This document shows, one piece after another, positions 51,795-60,804 of a stretch of DNA of 64,000 bases. Every line of letters begins with the position of its first letter. The stretch's first letter is position 1. Source of the DNA: an uncultured Hungatella sp. (GTDB lineage: Bacteria; Bacillota; Clostridia; Lachnospirales; Lachnospiraceae); the NCBI GenBank assembly GCA_910588325.1, contig CAJUPP010000010.1:1-64000 (forward strand), given 5' to 3'. Both the position numbers and the translations under genes were made by a program. The notes below the pieces were generated by a model. That model saw nothing but the letters and a program-made list of their open reading frames with translations, made no database searches and was not told the origin of the DNA.

Positions 51795-52457
51795 CTATCT
51801 TACCGAATGCGCCAGCGGGTTCCTTTTCTTCTCATATCCAATGGACGTTCCTTCTCCATGTCCGGGGTATACCTTCATGTCTTCTGAAAGGGAAGACAAA
51901 AGACCGGTTACCGATTCCACCAGTTCCACCGGGTTTCCCGTAGGCAGATCCGTCCTGCCCACAGATTGACAGAACAAGGTATCTCCGCTGAAAAGCACCT
52001 TCTCTTCCCGGACAAGATAGCATACACTGCCTTTCGTATGTCCCGGTGTAAACAGAACCGTCCATTTGGTCCCCAGAAGTTGCAGAATTTCCCCATTTTT
52101 CAGCCAATGATCCGCTTCCAGAGACATGTGCTCCCCGCCGGTTGGACTCAGATTCAGATCCGGTTCTTCCAAAAGCGGCATCTCCCATTCTCCTGCATAG
52201 ACAGGAACCCCTAAAGAACGTCTCACATCCTCCACTGCCAATATATGGTCAAAATGTCCGTGAGTCAGCAAAATTGTTTCCGGCTTCACCCCCAACTCCC
52301 GGCATCTGTTCAAAATATACGGTGCGTTATCTCCCGGATCAATTACCACACCCGGAAAATATTCTCCTTCCTTTCTCTCTCCGTTTTTTCTGTAAACAAT
52401 ATAACAATTGGTACCGATCATTCCTACCACACAAGGTTCAATCACAAAGCTGTTCAC
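51795..52457 (-). CDS. metallo-beta-lactamase-fold hydrolase (glyoxalase II-like)
   Basis: A 220-residue cytosolic metal hydrolase. The metal motif LTHGHFDH and further ligands near GHTKGSVCY, FSGDTLF and YPGHGEGT are intact. Similar proteins include glyoxalase II and general thioester hydrolases; the substrate is not known. It begins with a GTG after AAAGGTGAAAAA and starts 58 bases after relA. Confidence 0.92.
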   Translation of the reverse strand: MNSFVIEPCVVGMIGTNCYIVYRKNGERKEGEYFPGVVIDPGDNAPYILNRCRELGVKPETILLTHGHFDHILAVEDVRRSLGVPVYAGEWEMPLLEEPDLNLSPTGGEHMSLEADHWLKNGEILQLLGTKWTVLFTPGHTKGSVCYLVREEKVLFSGDTLFCQSVGRTDLPTGNPVELVESVTGLLSSLSEDMKVYPGHGEGTSIGYEKKRNPLAHSVR

Positions 52458-52515
52458 TTTTTCACCTTTCCTTTCTATTTTCCGGTAAGCAGTAACATAA
52501 AAGAGAGAATGCAGA

Positions 52516-54795
52516 TTACCCTGCTGTTCTCTCTATATCCAACACTCCCTCAATCTGTCTTAACTTATCTGTCAGCCGGTTCAATTCATCAATTCCGTGA
52601 ATGTCAAATGTCATCACAATGGTTGCCTTCCCCTGCTTGCTGGTTCTCACATTCATGGAAGTAATATCAATCTGTCTTTCCGTAAATACTTTCGAGATAT
52701 CCACAAACATTCCTATCCGGTTATTGGCGAAAATCTGAATCTCTGTGGAATACCGCTCCTTATTCTCCTCTCCTCCCGGCTGCTGCCACTCTGCATCAAT
52801 AATACGCACCCGCTCTTCCTCAGGAAGGTTAATCACATTGATACAGTCCGTCCGGTGAATGGAAACCCCTCGCCCCCTGGTGACAAAACCTACAATCTCA
52901 TCTCCCGGCACCGGACTACAGCAACGGGAAAACCGCACAGCCACATCATGGATTCCCTTTACTACGATACCGCTTTTCGACCTTTTGGCTGCAGGGATCT
53001 TATTGGTCATATCCTCGATTCCGTTAAGGATATTCTCATCCGTAACCTCTCTGGTCAGCTTCTTTTTCCGTTCCTCCAGCATCTTGTTGATGACCTGGCC
53101 CTCTTTCAGGCCGCCATGTCCGATAGATGCCAGCACAGAGTCCCAGTCCTTGAATGCATACCGCTTCATGACTTTTTCCATGAACTCTGCCTTGCTGATC
53201 TCTGTAAAATTGATTCCCTTGGCCTTGCAGTATCGGTCAATCATCTCTTTGCCCCGAAGGATATTATCTTCCTTCAGTTCGGTTTTAAACCACTGATTGA
53301 TCTTATTTTTCGCCTGGGTGCTTTTCACCACTGCCAGCCAGTCACGGCTGGGGCCTTTGGAATTCTGGGAAGTGACAATCTCGATCTGATCTCCGTTCTG
53401 GATCTCATAATCAATGTTCACCAGTTTTCCGTTTACCCTGGCGCCTACCATCTTATTGCCTACCGCACTGTGGATGGCATATGCAAAATCAATAGGCGTA
53501 GACCCGCTGGGAAGCGTCTTCACGTCTCCGGACGGAGTAAAACAGTACACACTCTCGGAAAACAGGTCCAGATCGCCCTTGACCATATTCAGAAACTCTT
53601 TGGAGTCATCCGTATCCTTCTGCCACTCCAGAATCTGCCTCAGCCAGCTTAGCTTTGCCTCCTCTTTTCCGTCTGCAACGGCACCGCTGCCGCTTTCCTT
53701 ATATTTCCAATGGGCTGCGATTCCGAATTCCGCTGTCCGGTGCATCTCATAAGTCCGAATCTGAATCTCAAAGGGCTGTCCGGTGCTGCTAATCAATGTG
53801 GTATGCAGAGACTGATACATATTGGGCTTGGGCATAGCGATATAATCTTTAAATCTCCCTGGAATCGGCTTATACATCTCATGAATAACTCCTAAAGCCG
53901 CATAGCAGTCCTTCACAGTCTCTACCATAATACGGACTGCGAATAAATCGTAGATCTGATCCAGAGTCTTGTTCTGCTTCACCATCTTTTTATAAATACT
54001 GAAGAAATGCTTAGCCCTGCCGCCTACTGCCGCCTCAATTCCGGCCTCCTTCATATGGTTCTTTACTTCTTCCACAATATCCTGAACAAAGGCGTCTCTG
54101 GAGTCCTTGCGCAGATTTACCTTTTCCACCAGATCATAATATACTTCCGGTTTTAAAAATTTAAGAGACAGGTCATCCAACTCAATCTTGATCTTGGAAA
54201 TACCCAGACGGTCCGCAATGGGTGCATAGATTTCCAGTGTCTCCCTGGCCTTCTCCTTCTGCTTCTCCGGTTTCCAGAATTGGCCGGTTCTCATATTGTG
54301 CAGGCGGTCCGCCAGCTTTATGATGATTACCCGTATGTCCTTGGCCATAGCCAGAAACATCTTTCTCAAATTTTCCGCCTGAATCTCTACCTTATCTTTA
54401 TCCCAAGACAACTGGGTCAATTTCGTAACGCCGTCTACCAGAAATGCTACCTCGGAGCCGAAGTCCTTGGACAACTCCTCCAAAGTCATCCCTGTATCCT
54501 CCACCACATCATGCAGAAGGCCTGCGGCAATGGTCTCCTTATCCATCTCCAGATCTGCCAGGATGATTGCAACACAAAGAGGGTGAATGATATAAGGTTC
54601 ACCCGATTTACGTTTCTGATCTTTGTGAGAGTCCCTGGCCACCCGATAAGCCTTCTCCACCAGTGTAATGTCATCGGAAGGATGATAACGATAAATCGTA
54701 TTTATCATTTCCTGATACAGCGTCTCGGGACTTGTAAACGAAGCCGGTGTCTCCAGTTCCTGTTCTCTATTCTCATTAAAAGGTTCTTGTATCAT
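52516..54795 (-). CDS. relA: bifunctional (p)ppGpp synthetase/hydrolase
   Basis: Stringent-response enzyme making and degrading (p)ppGpp. The N-terminal HD hydrolase (AAGLLHDVVEDT), the synthetase domain (RFKDYIAMPKPNMYQSLHT), TGS domain (VYCFTPSGDVKTLPSGSTPIDFAYAIHS), a zinc-finger/helical middle and a C-terminal ACT domain are in order. The hydrolase residues look intact, so it should be bifunctional. I start at the ATG of MIQEPFNEN, giving 759 residues; GTG and ATG lie 2-3 codons before. First of the relA-MBL-hemZ series. Confidence 0.96.
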   Translation of the reverse strand: MIQEPFNENREQELETPASFTSPETLYQEMINTIYRYHPSDDITLVEKAYRVARDSHKDQKRKSGEPYIIHPLCVAIILADLEMDKETIAAGLLHDVVEDTGMTLEELSKDFGSEVAFLVDGVTKLTQLSWDKDKVEIQAENLRKMFLAMAKDIRVIIIKLADRLHNMRTGQFWKPEKQKEKARETLEIYAPIADRLGISKIKIELDDLSLKFLKPEVYYDLVEKVNLRKDSRDAFVQDIVEEVKNHMKEAGIEAAVGGRAKHFFSIYKKMVKQNKTLDQIYDLFAVRIMVETVKDCYAALGVIHEMYKPIPGRFKDYIAMPKPNMYQSLHTTLISSTGQPFEIQIRTYEMHRTAEFGIAAHWKYKESGSGAVADGKEEAKLSWLRQILEWQKDTDDSKEFLNMVKGDLDLFSESVYCFTPSGDVKTLPSGSTPIDFAYAIHSAVGNKMVGARVNGKLVNIDYEIQNGDQIEIVTSQNSKGPSRDWLAVVKSTQAKNKINQWFKTELKEDNILRGKEMIDRYCKAKGINFTEISKAEFMEKVMKRYAFKDWDSVLASIGHGGLKEGQVINKMLEERKKKLTREVTDENILNGIEDMTNKIPAAKRSKSGIVVKGIHDVAVRFSRCCSPVPGDEIVGFVTRGRGVSIHRTDCINVINLPEEERVRIIDAEWQQPGGEENKERYSTEIQIFANNRIGMFVDISKVFTERQIDITSMNVRTSKQGKATIVMTFDIHGIDELNRLTDKLRQIEGVLDIERTAG

Positions 54796-54846
54796 AGACA
54801 TCACCTTCTCTGGACGTAGTTAATGTATGTATTATAAGTTTATTTA

Positions 54847-55529
54847 TTAAAAATTGCAAGATTTTTTATAAATGACTGGTTTTCGGCCCCCAGCATCCTC
54901 CCAAATCACATCTATACTGTCTTTTATCCTATAATTCCTCAAAAGCCTGTATCCCACCATATTGAATCGCCAGCCTCGGAAATCCTTCTTTTTGGTAAAT
55001 TGTCAGACTGGATATCAGTCTTTCCACATCATATCTGCCATAATTCACTATCCATAAAGCTTTTTAAAAAAGTAAATTCAAAATTGGAACCTGGATTTTT
55101 TCCTTGATAGATATCACAAACCAATTCTGGTGTAATTTTATACTCTGTCCCTAAAACTATCTTTCTTGTAAAGTCCTCATGTTCCATTCCTTCCGGAAAC
55201 ACTGCTTCTGCCGCATGGGAAAAGGGTGCATGTCCGAGATCATGAGTAAGCGCGATAATTCGCAAAATTTGGCGATAATATGCTACTTTTGCCTCAGACC
55301 ATTCAGGCCTCACATTTTTTATCGTTGATTCAAATGCACGGGTAACCATATGCATGACTCCCAGAGAATGGCCAAATCGAGTATGCTCGGCACCATGAAA
55401 TACAAGATAGGTCATAGCCAGCTGTTTAATATTACGCAATCGCTGAAATGCTTCCGAATCTGCTATCTCTCTTTCCAAGGAACTCACCTCAACAAAACCA
55501 TGAACCGGATCTCTAAATTTATCATATAT
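54847..55529 (-). pseudogene. decayed HD-domain phosphohydrolase
   Basis: Remnant of an HD-superfamily phosphohydrolase related to dGTPase-type proteins. Fragment 1 reads RDPVHGFVEVSSLEREI...HTRFGHSLGVMH...ITPELVCDIYQGKNPG...SFMDSEL, with the HD motif ALTHDLGHAPFSH, then stops at WQI. Fragment 2 begins one base later in another frame (NYGRYDVERL...YGGIQAFEEL, stop). Fragment 3 is in the third frame (YRIKDSIDVIWEDAGG... to stop at 54,847). Expected intervening residues are absent, so segments were deleted. The natural start (55,527-55,529), after AAAGGTGA, is ATA instead of ATG. Only the 152-residue GTG-started piece 55,029-55,487 could still be translated. Confidence 0.8.
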
Positions 55530-55602
55530 GTAAAACCGTCACCTTTAAAGTATACTGGGCTCTATTATAAATATATACTTAAGAATAGCAATGATTTTTT
55601 AC

Positions 55603-56376
55603 TTAATGCCAATCTAACAACTTCACTCTGGGTCCTCTGGCTGTCACTGTCTGTTTCCGATCATAGCTTAAAGGGTTCCCCTGCAAATCGCTTACCAGTC
55701 CCCCTGCCTCCTCCACCAACAAGGCAGCGGCAGCGTAATCCCATGGCGACAAAAGCAGTTCAAAGAAAAACTCCGCCCGGCCGCTGGCTACCATACACAG
55801 ATCCAAAGCTGCTGAACCGCTTCTACGCAGATCCTCCCCGCAGGATACATAACGAAAGGCAACTTCAAAGGCTTTCTTCTTTAATTCCTGATAATAAGGC
55901 GATGTGCCAAACAAAATCAGCCCTTCCTCCAAAGTCCTGTCAGAGGCATGAATCCTCTCCCCATTTAAAAAGGCTCCCTTTCCTTTTTCTGCGTAATAGG
56001 TTTCCTTCCCATATGGATTATAAACCACCCCCAAAACCGGAAAGCCATTTTCCGCCAGAGCGACACTGATACAGCTGGCATTGTACCCTCTGGTGAAATT
56101 GGCAGTTCCGTCAATTGGATCTACAATAAACGCATATCCATTGGAAATGTCCGTGCGATCCATCTCATCTTCTTCTCCCAGAAATACTGCCTCCGGCACC
56201 AGAGCCAGAAGCCTGGCCTTCAGCATTTCCTGCACTTTGGAATCATAATCTGTCACAAAATTTCCTTTTCCGGCTTTCTGGTGGATCCCCCGCTCAATAT
56301 CCGAAGCACTCAGCATAATCGCTCCACATTCATGAACAATCTCTACCATTTCCGAAAGCAAGTTTTCTTTTATCAC
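55603..56376 (-). CDS. inositol monophosphatase-family protein
   Basis: Metal-dependent phosphatase of 257 residues. The metal motifs GEEDE and DPIDGTANFTRG are intact, and the second conserved patch is WDYAAAALLVEEAGG. Members hydrolyse inositol phosphate, fructose-1,6-bisphosphate or 3'-phosphoadenosine phosphate; I cannot tell which. It starts with GTG after GGAGAGAAT, 32 bases after the Rrf2-type gene, so the two probably form one transcript. Confidence 0.92.
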   Translation of the reverse strand: MIKENLLSEMVEIVHECGAIMLSASDIERGIHQKAGKGNFVTDYDSKVQEMLKARLLALVPEAVFLGEEDEMDRTDISNGYAFIVDPIDGTANFTRGYNASCISVALAENGFPVLGVVYNPYGKETYYAEKGKGAFLNGERIHASDRTLEEGLILFGTSPYYQELKKKAFEVAFRYVSCGEDLRRSGSAALDLCMVASGRAEFFFELLLSPWDYAAAALLVEEAGGLVSDLQGNPLSYDRKQTVTARGPRVKLLDWH

Positions 56377-56408
56377 ATTCTCTCCTTTCCCAGTCCCGCT
56401 GCCTGTCT

Positions 56409-56855
56409 TTACGTTTCCCCGGCTTCATAACACTGCTTCAACTCATTTACAATATCTTCAATCGTATACTTCTTCATTTCATCTTCCATAGCCTTTTGGA
56501 TATGCATAAGCTTATCATCCAGTACCACATGGATATTCTTTCCTACCGGACAATTGGGATTGGGATTTTCATGAAAATGAAACAATTCCCCATCCTCCAG
56601 CAAGTCAACTGCCGAATACACATCATAAAATGTAATCTGCTTAATTGGCTTGGCAGCCGTCGTACCGCCTGTCCCCCGGGCCACTTCAATCAGCCCGGCA
56701 TTTTTAAGCTGTGAAAGGAGCTTTCGTATAATAACCGGATTTACATTGATGCTGGATGCGAGGAAATCACTGGTAATCTTATAATCCTCCCCAAAAACTT
56801 CCATACATGCAAATACATGAATCGCAATCGTGAACCTGCTGGATATCTGCATCAT
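56409..56855 (-). CDS. Rrf2-family transcriptional regulator
   Basis: A 148-residue winged-helix regulator with the Rrf2 start (SSRFTIAIHVFACMEV) and a recognition helix around VNPVIIRKLLSQLKNAGLI. Only one cysteine (Cys102) lies in the region where IscR/NsrR-type proteins have three, so it probably does not hold an iron-sulfur cluster and is closer to the YwnA group. First gene of a pair with the inositol-phosphatase-family gene. Confidence 0.9.
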   Translation of the reverse strand: MMQISSRFTIAIHVFACMEVFGEDYKITSDFLASSINVNPVIIRKLLSQLKNAGLIEVARGTGGTTAAKPIKQITFYDVYSAVDLLEDGELFHFHENPNPNCPVGKNIHVVLDDKLMHIQKAMEDEMKKYTIEDIVNELKQCYEAGET

Positions 56856-57046
56856 CTCACCTCACACTGTTTTCACCTATTCTATGCTTTTTGAAATGTA
56901 ATGTCAATGCTTACAGTTTCATCCAGGTAAGCAGCCAGTAGTTTAGGATCACTGCAATCGCGATATTGGTTCTTCTTTCGCTGAACGGAGCTGTTACAGC
57001 CGCGGTTGCAGCAGGATATCCCATTGGAGCCCTATGCATAGGAATG

Positions 57047-57102
57047 CAAAAAGGAAACACCTTATGGGAGTGATGTGCCAAGTCAGGCATTCCCATAAGG
57101 TG
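57047..57102 (-). terminator. intrinsic terminator after the flavoprotein gene
   Basis: CACCTTATGGGA pairs perfectly with TCCCATAAGGTG over 12 bases. On the minus strand TTTCCTTTTTG follows. It ends the SDR-flavoprotein transcript. Confidence 0.85.
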
Positions 57103-57121
57103 CTGCTTTTCCTTTTACATG

Positions 57122-59065
57122 TCAGAAAACATTGCCTGTTTCCCGGTAGGAGCGCCAGACATTTTCAAAGAAATCCTCCTCCTGAGGAATCGGATGGACT
57201 TCACGCCACATGGATCTGACTTCATCCCCCTGCAGGCAGACTTCCTGAAGCTGGCTGCCCCGGCTGCCGTCATCCAGCTTAAAGCAAAACTCGTCCGGAA
57301 GAATATCATAAGGCTTTATTCCCTCCGGATCGGAGTAAAGAGCGCTCCCCCGGCTTCTGCCGCCGGTGTCAATGTAGTCCAGCATGGCAGACAGGTAGAC
57401 CTGCTGACAGAGAAGAATATCCTCCAGGCGGAAAACTTTAGGCAGAAAGCGGCTGTCAGAAATACGGATCCGCCGTGCAAATTGGACCCGCTCCTCTTTA
57501 ACTTCCTCCAAAGCCTTTACGATTCCTCCCCGCTCCCGGATTGCCCCACCGTACCTGCTCATGCGGCGGGTTGCTCTCTCCCAGCAGTGTCTCAGCTCAG
57601 CCCCGCCTTCTTTCTTCATCACGGTGTCTGCAATGCACATCGCCTCCTTAAGCGCCTCTTCCATGGTGCGGTCAAACCCTTCCTGATCCATTTCACCGCC
57701 TCCCCAGCGGACGATATGCCGGGCAGCCCGTGCGGCGCCCACCTGCCCGGCATTGAGGGCGCTGCCTCCCGGCCGGTAGACCCCATGGGAACCGGCGGCT
57801 TCTCCTGCGGTATAGAATCCCTGTACATTGGTCTGCCACCAACAGTCCACTGCCAACCCGCCGTTGTTGTGCTGAGCGCAGAGAGCAATCTCCAACATTT
57901 CCTCGGACAGATCCACCCCGCGCTCTTTGTAGAATTCCATGGCAGGAGCGTTCATATGCCGCAGCCGTTCAAAAGGCTTCCCCTGGCAGGCCCCGGCTTT
58001 GCTCAGATATTGATAAGCCTCATCGGAGAGCCTGGAAAAGTCCACAGGCTTCCCTAGGGGATTATCCCTGAAATCCAACCAGACTCTCCGGCCCTTTGCA
58101 GACTCCAGATAGACCAGAATGTCAATGACAGAACTGCCCTCAGCCACCTTGCGCACATCGAAGGGCCACTGGTACCCCTTCAGGAAAACTTTCGTCAAAA
58201 GCTCTCCCTCGTCCTGAAAAAAGTCATATAGGAATTCTCTGGGCTGCCCACCCTCCGGATCGGTGGAGATGAAACGGGGCAATGCCTGCATATAGGTTCC
58301 CGATACATTCCACCGCGGATGAATGGAAGCAAGCCCGTATTGCCATTCCGTCAGATTTCTTCCCATGACTCCGGCTCTGAAGGCCATTCCGGAGGCTCCG
58401 TAATGCCCCTTGGGATAGACGCTGTCCGCATACATCCCGGCAGGACCGCCTGCGGCAAACACCATATTCCGGCAGCAAAAGGCCACAAACCGGTCTTCCG
58501 GCTCATCCAGACGGGTCAGATCCAGACAGAGCAGACCATATACCCGGTGGCCGTCACTCAAAATCCGAATTGCCAGCATCTTATCAAAAATCTCAATCCC
58601 CTTAGCTCTGACCTCCCGCTCCAGAGCATCTGTCATTTCCCTGCTGGTGTAAGGTCCCACGCTGGTTGCCCGCCTTCTGGGATCGTGGTCTGTCTTATAA
58701 CCCACGTATTCTCCGTAACGATTCCTGGGAAAAGGCACCCCCAGTTCCACCAGCCTCAAAAAACTCTGAACCGAAAGGGCCGCCTCACACAGGGCAATAT
58801 CCCCGTCCATGCACTGCCCCTCAAAGAGGGATCGGGCCATCTCCAGCACACTGTCCGGCTCCCCGCCGGACAGCGTCAGCTTATAGTAGGTCTGTTTGTC
58901 ACTGCCTGTATTCCTGCTGGTTCCTGTATTGACTCCCTCGGTCACCATAGCGATATCCTTCTGGCCATACTGCCAGAGCCGGTCAGCCGCATTAAAGCCT
59001 GCAGCTCCCGTCCCCAGCACAATGGTGTTGCGCCGGATAACACGAATTTTACTCTCCATAGCCAT
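57122..59065 (-). CDS. fumarate-reductase/succinate-dehydrogenase-like flavoprotein
   Basis: A 647-residue FAD-dependent oxidoreductase without signal peptide. An N-terminal FAD motif (VLGTGAAGFNAADRL), the capping domain and the FAD-binding signature near residues 400-440 (HNNGGLAVD...GFYTAGEAAGSHGVYRPGGSALNAGQ) are present, followed by a C-terminal domain of about 150 residues. No flavocytochrome or iron-sulfur partner lies nearby. The substrate is unknown; relatives reduce fumarate, urocanate, steroids or aromatic enoates. It is downstream of an SDR by 12 bases. Confidence 0.88.
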   Translation of the reverse strand: MAMESKIRVIRRNTIVLGTGAAGFNAADRLWQYGQKDIAMVTEGVNTGTSRNTGSDKQTYYKLTLSGGEPDSVLEMARSLFEGQCMDGDIALCEAALSVQSFLRLVELGVPFPRNRYGEYVGYKTDHDPRRRATSVGPYTSREMTDALEREVRAKGIEIFDKMLAIRILSDGHRVYGLLCLDLTRLDEPEDRFVAFCCRNMVFAAGGPAGMYADSVYPKGHYGASGMAFRAGVMGRNLTEWQYGLASIHPRWNVSGTYMQALPRFISTDPEGGQPREFLYDFFQDEGELLTKVFLKGYQWPFDVRKVAEGSSVIDILVYLESAKGRRVWLDFRDNPLGKPVDFSRLSDEAYQYLSKAGACQGKPFERLRHMNAPAMEFYKERGVDLSEEMLEIALCAQHNNGGLAVDCWWQTNVQGFYTAGEAAGSHGVYRPGGSALNAGQVGAARAARHIVRWGGGEMDQEGFDRTMEEALKEAMCIADTVMKKEGGAELRHCWERATRRMSRYGGAIRERGGIVKALEEVKEERVQFARRIRISDSRFLPKVFRLEDILLCQQVYLSAMLDYIDTGGRSRGSALYSDPEGIKPYDILPDEFCFKLDDGSRGSQLQEVCLQGDEVRSMWREVHPIPQEEDFFENVWRSYRETGNVF

Positions 59066-59077
59066 ATCCTTTCCCTC

Positions 59078-59845
59078 CTATAACCGTTTGATGTGAAAGC
59101 CTCCGTCCACATCTATATAATTTCCGGTTGTATAAAGGAAATCATCTCCCGCAAAGGCGGAGACAGCCCCTGCAACATCCTCCGGCGTCCCCCAGCGGGC
59201 CAGAGGAAAAACGCCTTCCTCAATCAGCTTATTGTATTTCTCTGTAACCGTGCTGGTCATGTCCGTGGCAATCACTCCGGGCCGGATCTCATGAACCAGT
59301 ATGCCCTCACCGGCCAAACGATCGGCATAAAGGGTAGTCAGCATGGAAACTCCGGCTTTGGAGACACAATACTCCCCACGGCTGATGCTGGAAACCTGGG
59401 CCGAGCAGGAAGAAATGTTGATGATGGTTCCCCGCTTGTGGCCCTCCATAGGCTGGGAGAGCATCTGCCGGGCCACGGCCTGGGTCAGAAACATATTGCC
59501 CTTGGTATTGATGCCTATCACCCGATCGAAGCTCTCCTCGGTCATTTCCAGAAGATCCGCTCTTTCCTTGGGCGCAACGCCTGCATTATTTACCAGTACG
59601 TCAATCCTGCCGAAAGCCTCTACGGTTTCGGCTACCAGCCTCAGCCGGTCATCGTGGTCTCCGATATCCGCCTGGACATAGAGCCACTCTGTCCCATCGG
59701 CAGCCAGAATATCCAGCGCTTTCTGATTCTTATCCTGAGAACCGGTAGCCACGATGACTACGGCAAAGCCGTCCTTCCCCAGACGGCGGGCAATCCCGAA
59801 ACCAATGCCTCTGCTGGATCCGGTAATTACTGCAACTTTTTTCAT
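59078..59845 (-). CDS. short-chain dehydrogenase/reductase (FabG-like)
   Basis: A 255-residue SDR using NAD(P). The Rossmann motif TGSSRGIGFG, the NNAG motif, the active-site Ser in ISSCSAQV and YCVSKAG (Tyr and Lys) are complete, and the C-terminus ends GGFHIKRL. I start at the ATG of MKKVAVIT, 7 bases after AGAGGAG; the longest reading adds 31 residues. Co-transcribed with the flavoprotein, it likely acts on the same substrate. Confidence 0.9.
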   Translation of the reverse strand: MKKVAVITGSSRGIGFGIARRLGKDGFAVVIVATGSQDKNQKALDILAADGTEWLYVQADIGDHDDRLRLVAETVEAFGRIDVLVNNAGVAPKERADLLEMTEESFDRVIGINTKGNMFLTQAVARQMLSQPMEGHKRGTIINISSCSAQVSSISRGEYCVSKAGVSMLTTLYADRLAGEGILVHEIRPGVIATDMTSTVTEKYNKLIEEGVFPLARWGTPEDVAGAVSAFAGDDFLYTTGNYIDVDGGFHIKRL

Positions 59846-59989
59846 TCTCATACTCCTCTCTGTCATCCCGCAAAGGATTCTTTCATTACGTCTCTGAATA
59901 TAAAATATTGTATTACGCCAGCCGTCTAAAATCAACACAAACTGTCTTCTCCTGCCATTCTTCCGGCTTCTCCATTTATAAAAAACTCA

Positions 59990-60018
59990 TTGAAATCTTT
60001 TAACGAATCGCATATACT
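59990..60018 (+). promoter_or_regulatory. promoter of the small secreted protein gene
   Basis: TTGAAA (59990-59995) and TATACT (60013-60018) with a 17-base spacer. Confidence 0.65.
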
Positions 60019-60055
60019 TAAGATATTATGATGAATGAAAAAGGAGAGGCCAGTT

Positions 60056-60655
60056 ATGAAGAAAAAAATAATGCTAACAATCTTAGCAGCAGGCATGATT
60101 CTGGGAAATGCCATAACAAGTTACGCTATACCGCAAAGAATGGATGACGGCACCCTGTTTGATGCCGACTATTATGCGGAAACGTACTATGATCTGATGG
60201 TCGCCTATGGACGGGATACCAAAAAACTGTATGAGCACTATGTAACTTGTGGAAAAGCAGAAGGACGTCAGATTCTGTCTTCTAAATTTGTATACCCCGA
60301 TTTGCCCGCACCGGCTTTGGGCGACACCTATACCATAGATGAGCTTGTGTCCATCTACCGCAACATCGTAGAGGCCAACGGCATAACCTGGGATCCAAGC
60401 CTTAAGGGAAACTGGGATTCTACCATCGGCCAGCACGACCTCTTCGAATGGTACAATTATGATGACGACTATACCGGAACCGGCTGGGGAACCGGATTTC
60501 TGGATCCCCGGAATATTGAGCAAAGCGCATACAGCGATTTACTGAGTTTTGAATTCGACGATGGAACCGGCCATCACACCACCCGCCGTTATTTTGAAGT
60601 ATTAGGCTGGAGCGACAGTATGGGAATGTTTGAAATAGTCGCCTGGGGTGGCTGA
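60056..60655 (+). CDS. small secreted protein with one FD-YY-YDL-HY-GR repeat
   Basis: A 199-residue protein with a clear signal peptide (KKKIMLTILAAGMILGNAITSYA). Residues of about 30-75 carry the pattern FDADYYAETYYDLMVAYG...LYEHYVTCGKAEGRQ, which I know as a recurring repeat in exported Lachnospiraceae proteins and some metalloproteases. The rest (EANGITWDPSLKG, GTGWGTGFLDPRN, MGMFEIVAWGG) is Gly/Asp/Trp-rich, with no catalytic motif. I start at the ATG of MKKKIML after AGGAGAGG. Its function is unknown. Confidence 0.75.
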   Translation: MKKKIMLTILAAGMILGNAITSYAIPQRMDDGTLFDADYYAETYYDLMVAYGRDTKKLYEHYVTCGKAEGRQILSSKFVYPDLPAPALGDTYTIDELVSIYRNIVEANGITWDPSLKGNWDSTIGQHDLFEWYNYDDDYTGTGWGTGFLDPRNIEQSAYSDLLSFEFDDGTGHHTTRRYFEVLGWSDSMGMFEIVAWGG

Positions 60656-60705
60656 AATTAAAAGTACTATGGTTGGCATTCCTGACGCAAACTATTTTAG
60701 CAAGC

Positions 60706-60744
60706 AAAAAGCCGGAAAGGTTTTCTGAATCAACCATCCGGCTT
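60706..60744 (-). terminator. intrinsic terminator after the S8 peptidase gene
   Basis: AAGCCGGA pairs with TCCGGCTT, and on the minus strand TTTTTGC follows. It also lies 50 bases past the plus-strand secreted-protein stop and may serve both. Confidence 0.75.
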
Positions 60745-60804
60745 CTATAAATAATTTCATCCAAATAATACTCAGGGAATCCTTATCTCTTATGCACCAT
60801 CCTA

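Noticed and set aside
55029..55487. Intact 152-residue HD protein.
   Set aside because: Family sequence continues upstream to an ATA codon and downstream in two other frames, so this is part of a pseudogene.
56950..57069. About 40 hydrophobic codons on the plus strand (AIAILVLLSLNGAVTAAVAAGY) ending at the flavoprotein terminator, and a 61-codon minus-strand frame over it.
   Set aside because: The plus-strand frame has a stop just upstream and no start with a ribosome site. The minus-strand frame is within the terminator region. It may be a remnant of a membrane protein, but the evidence is too slight.
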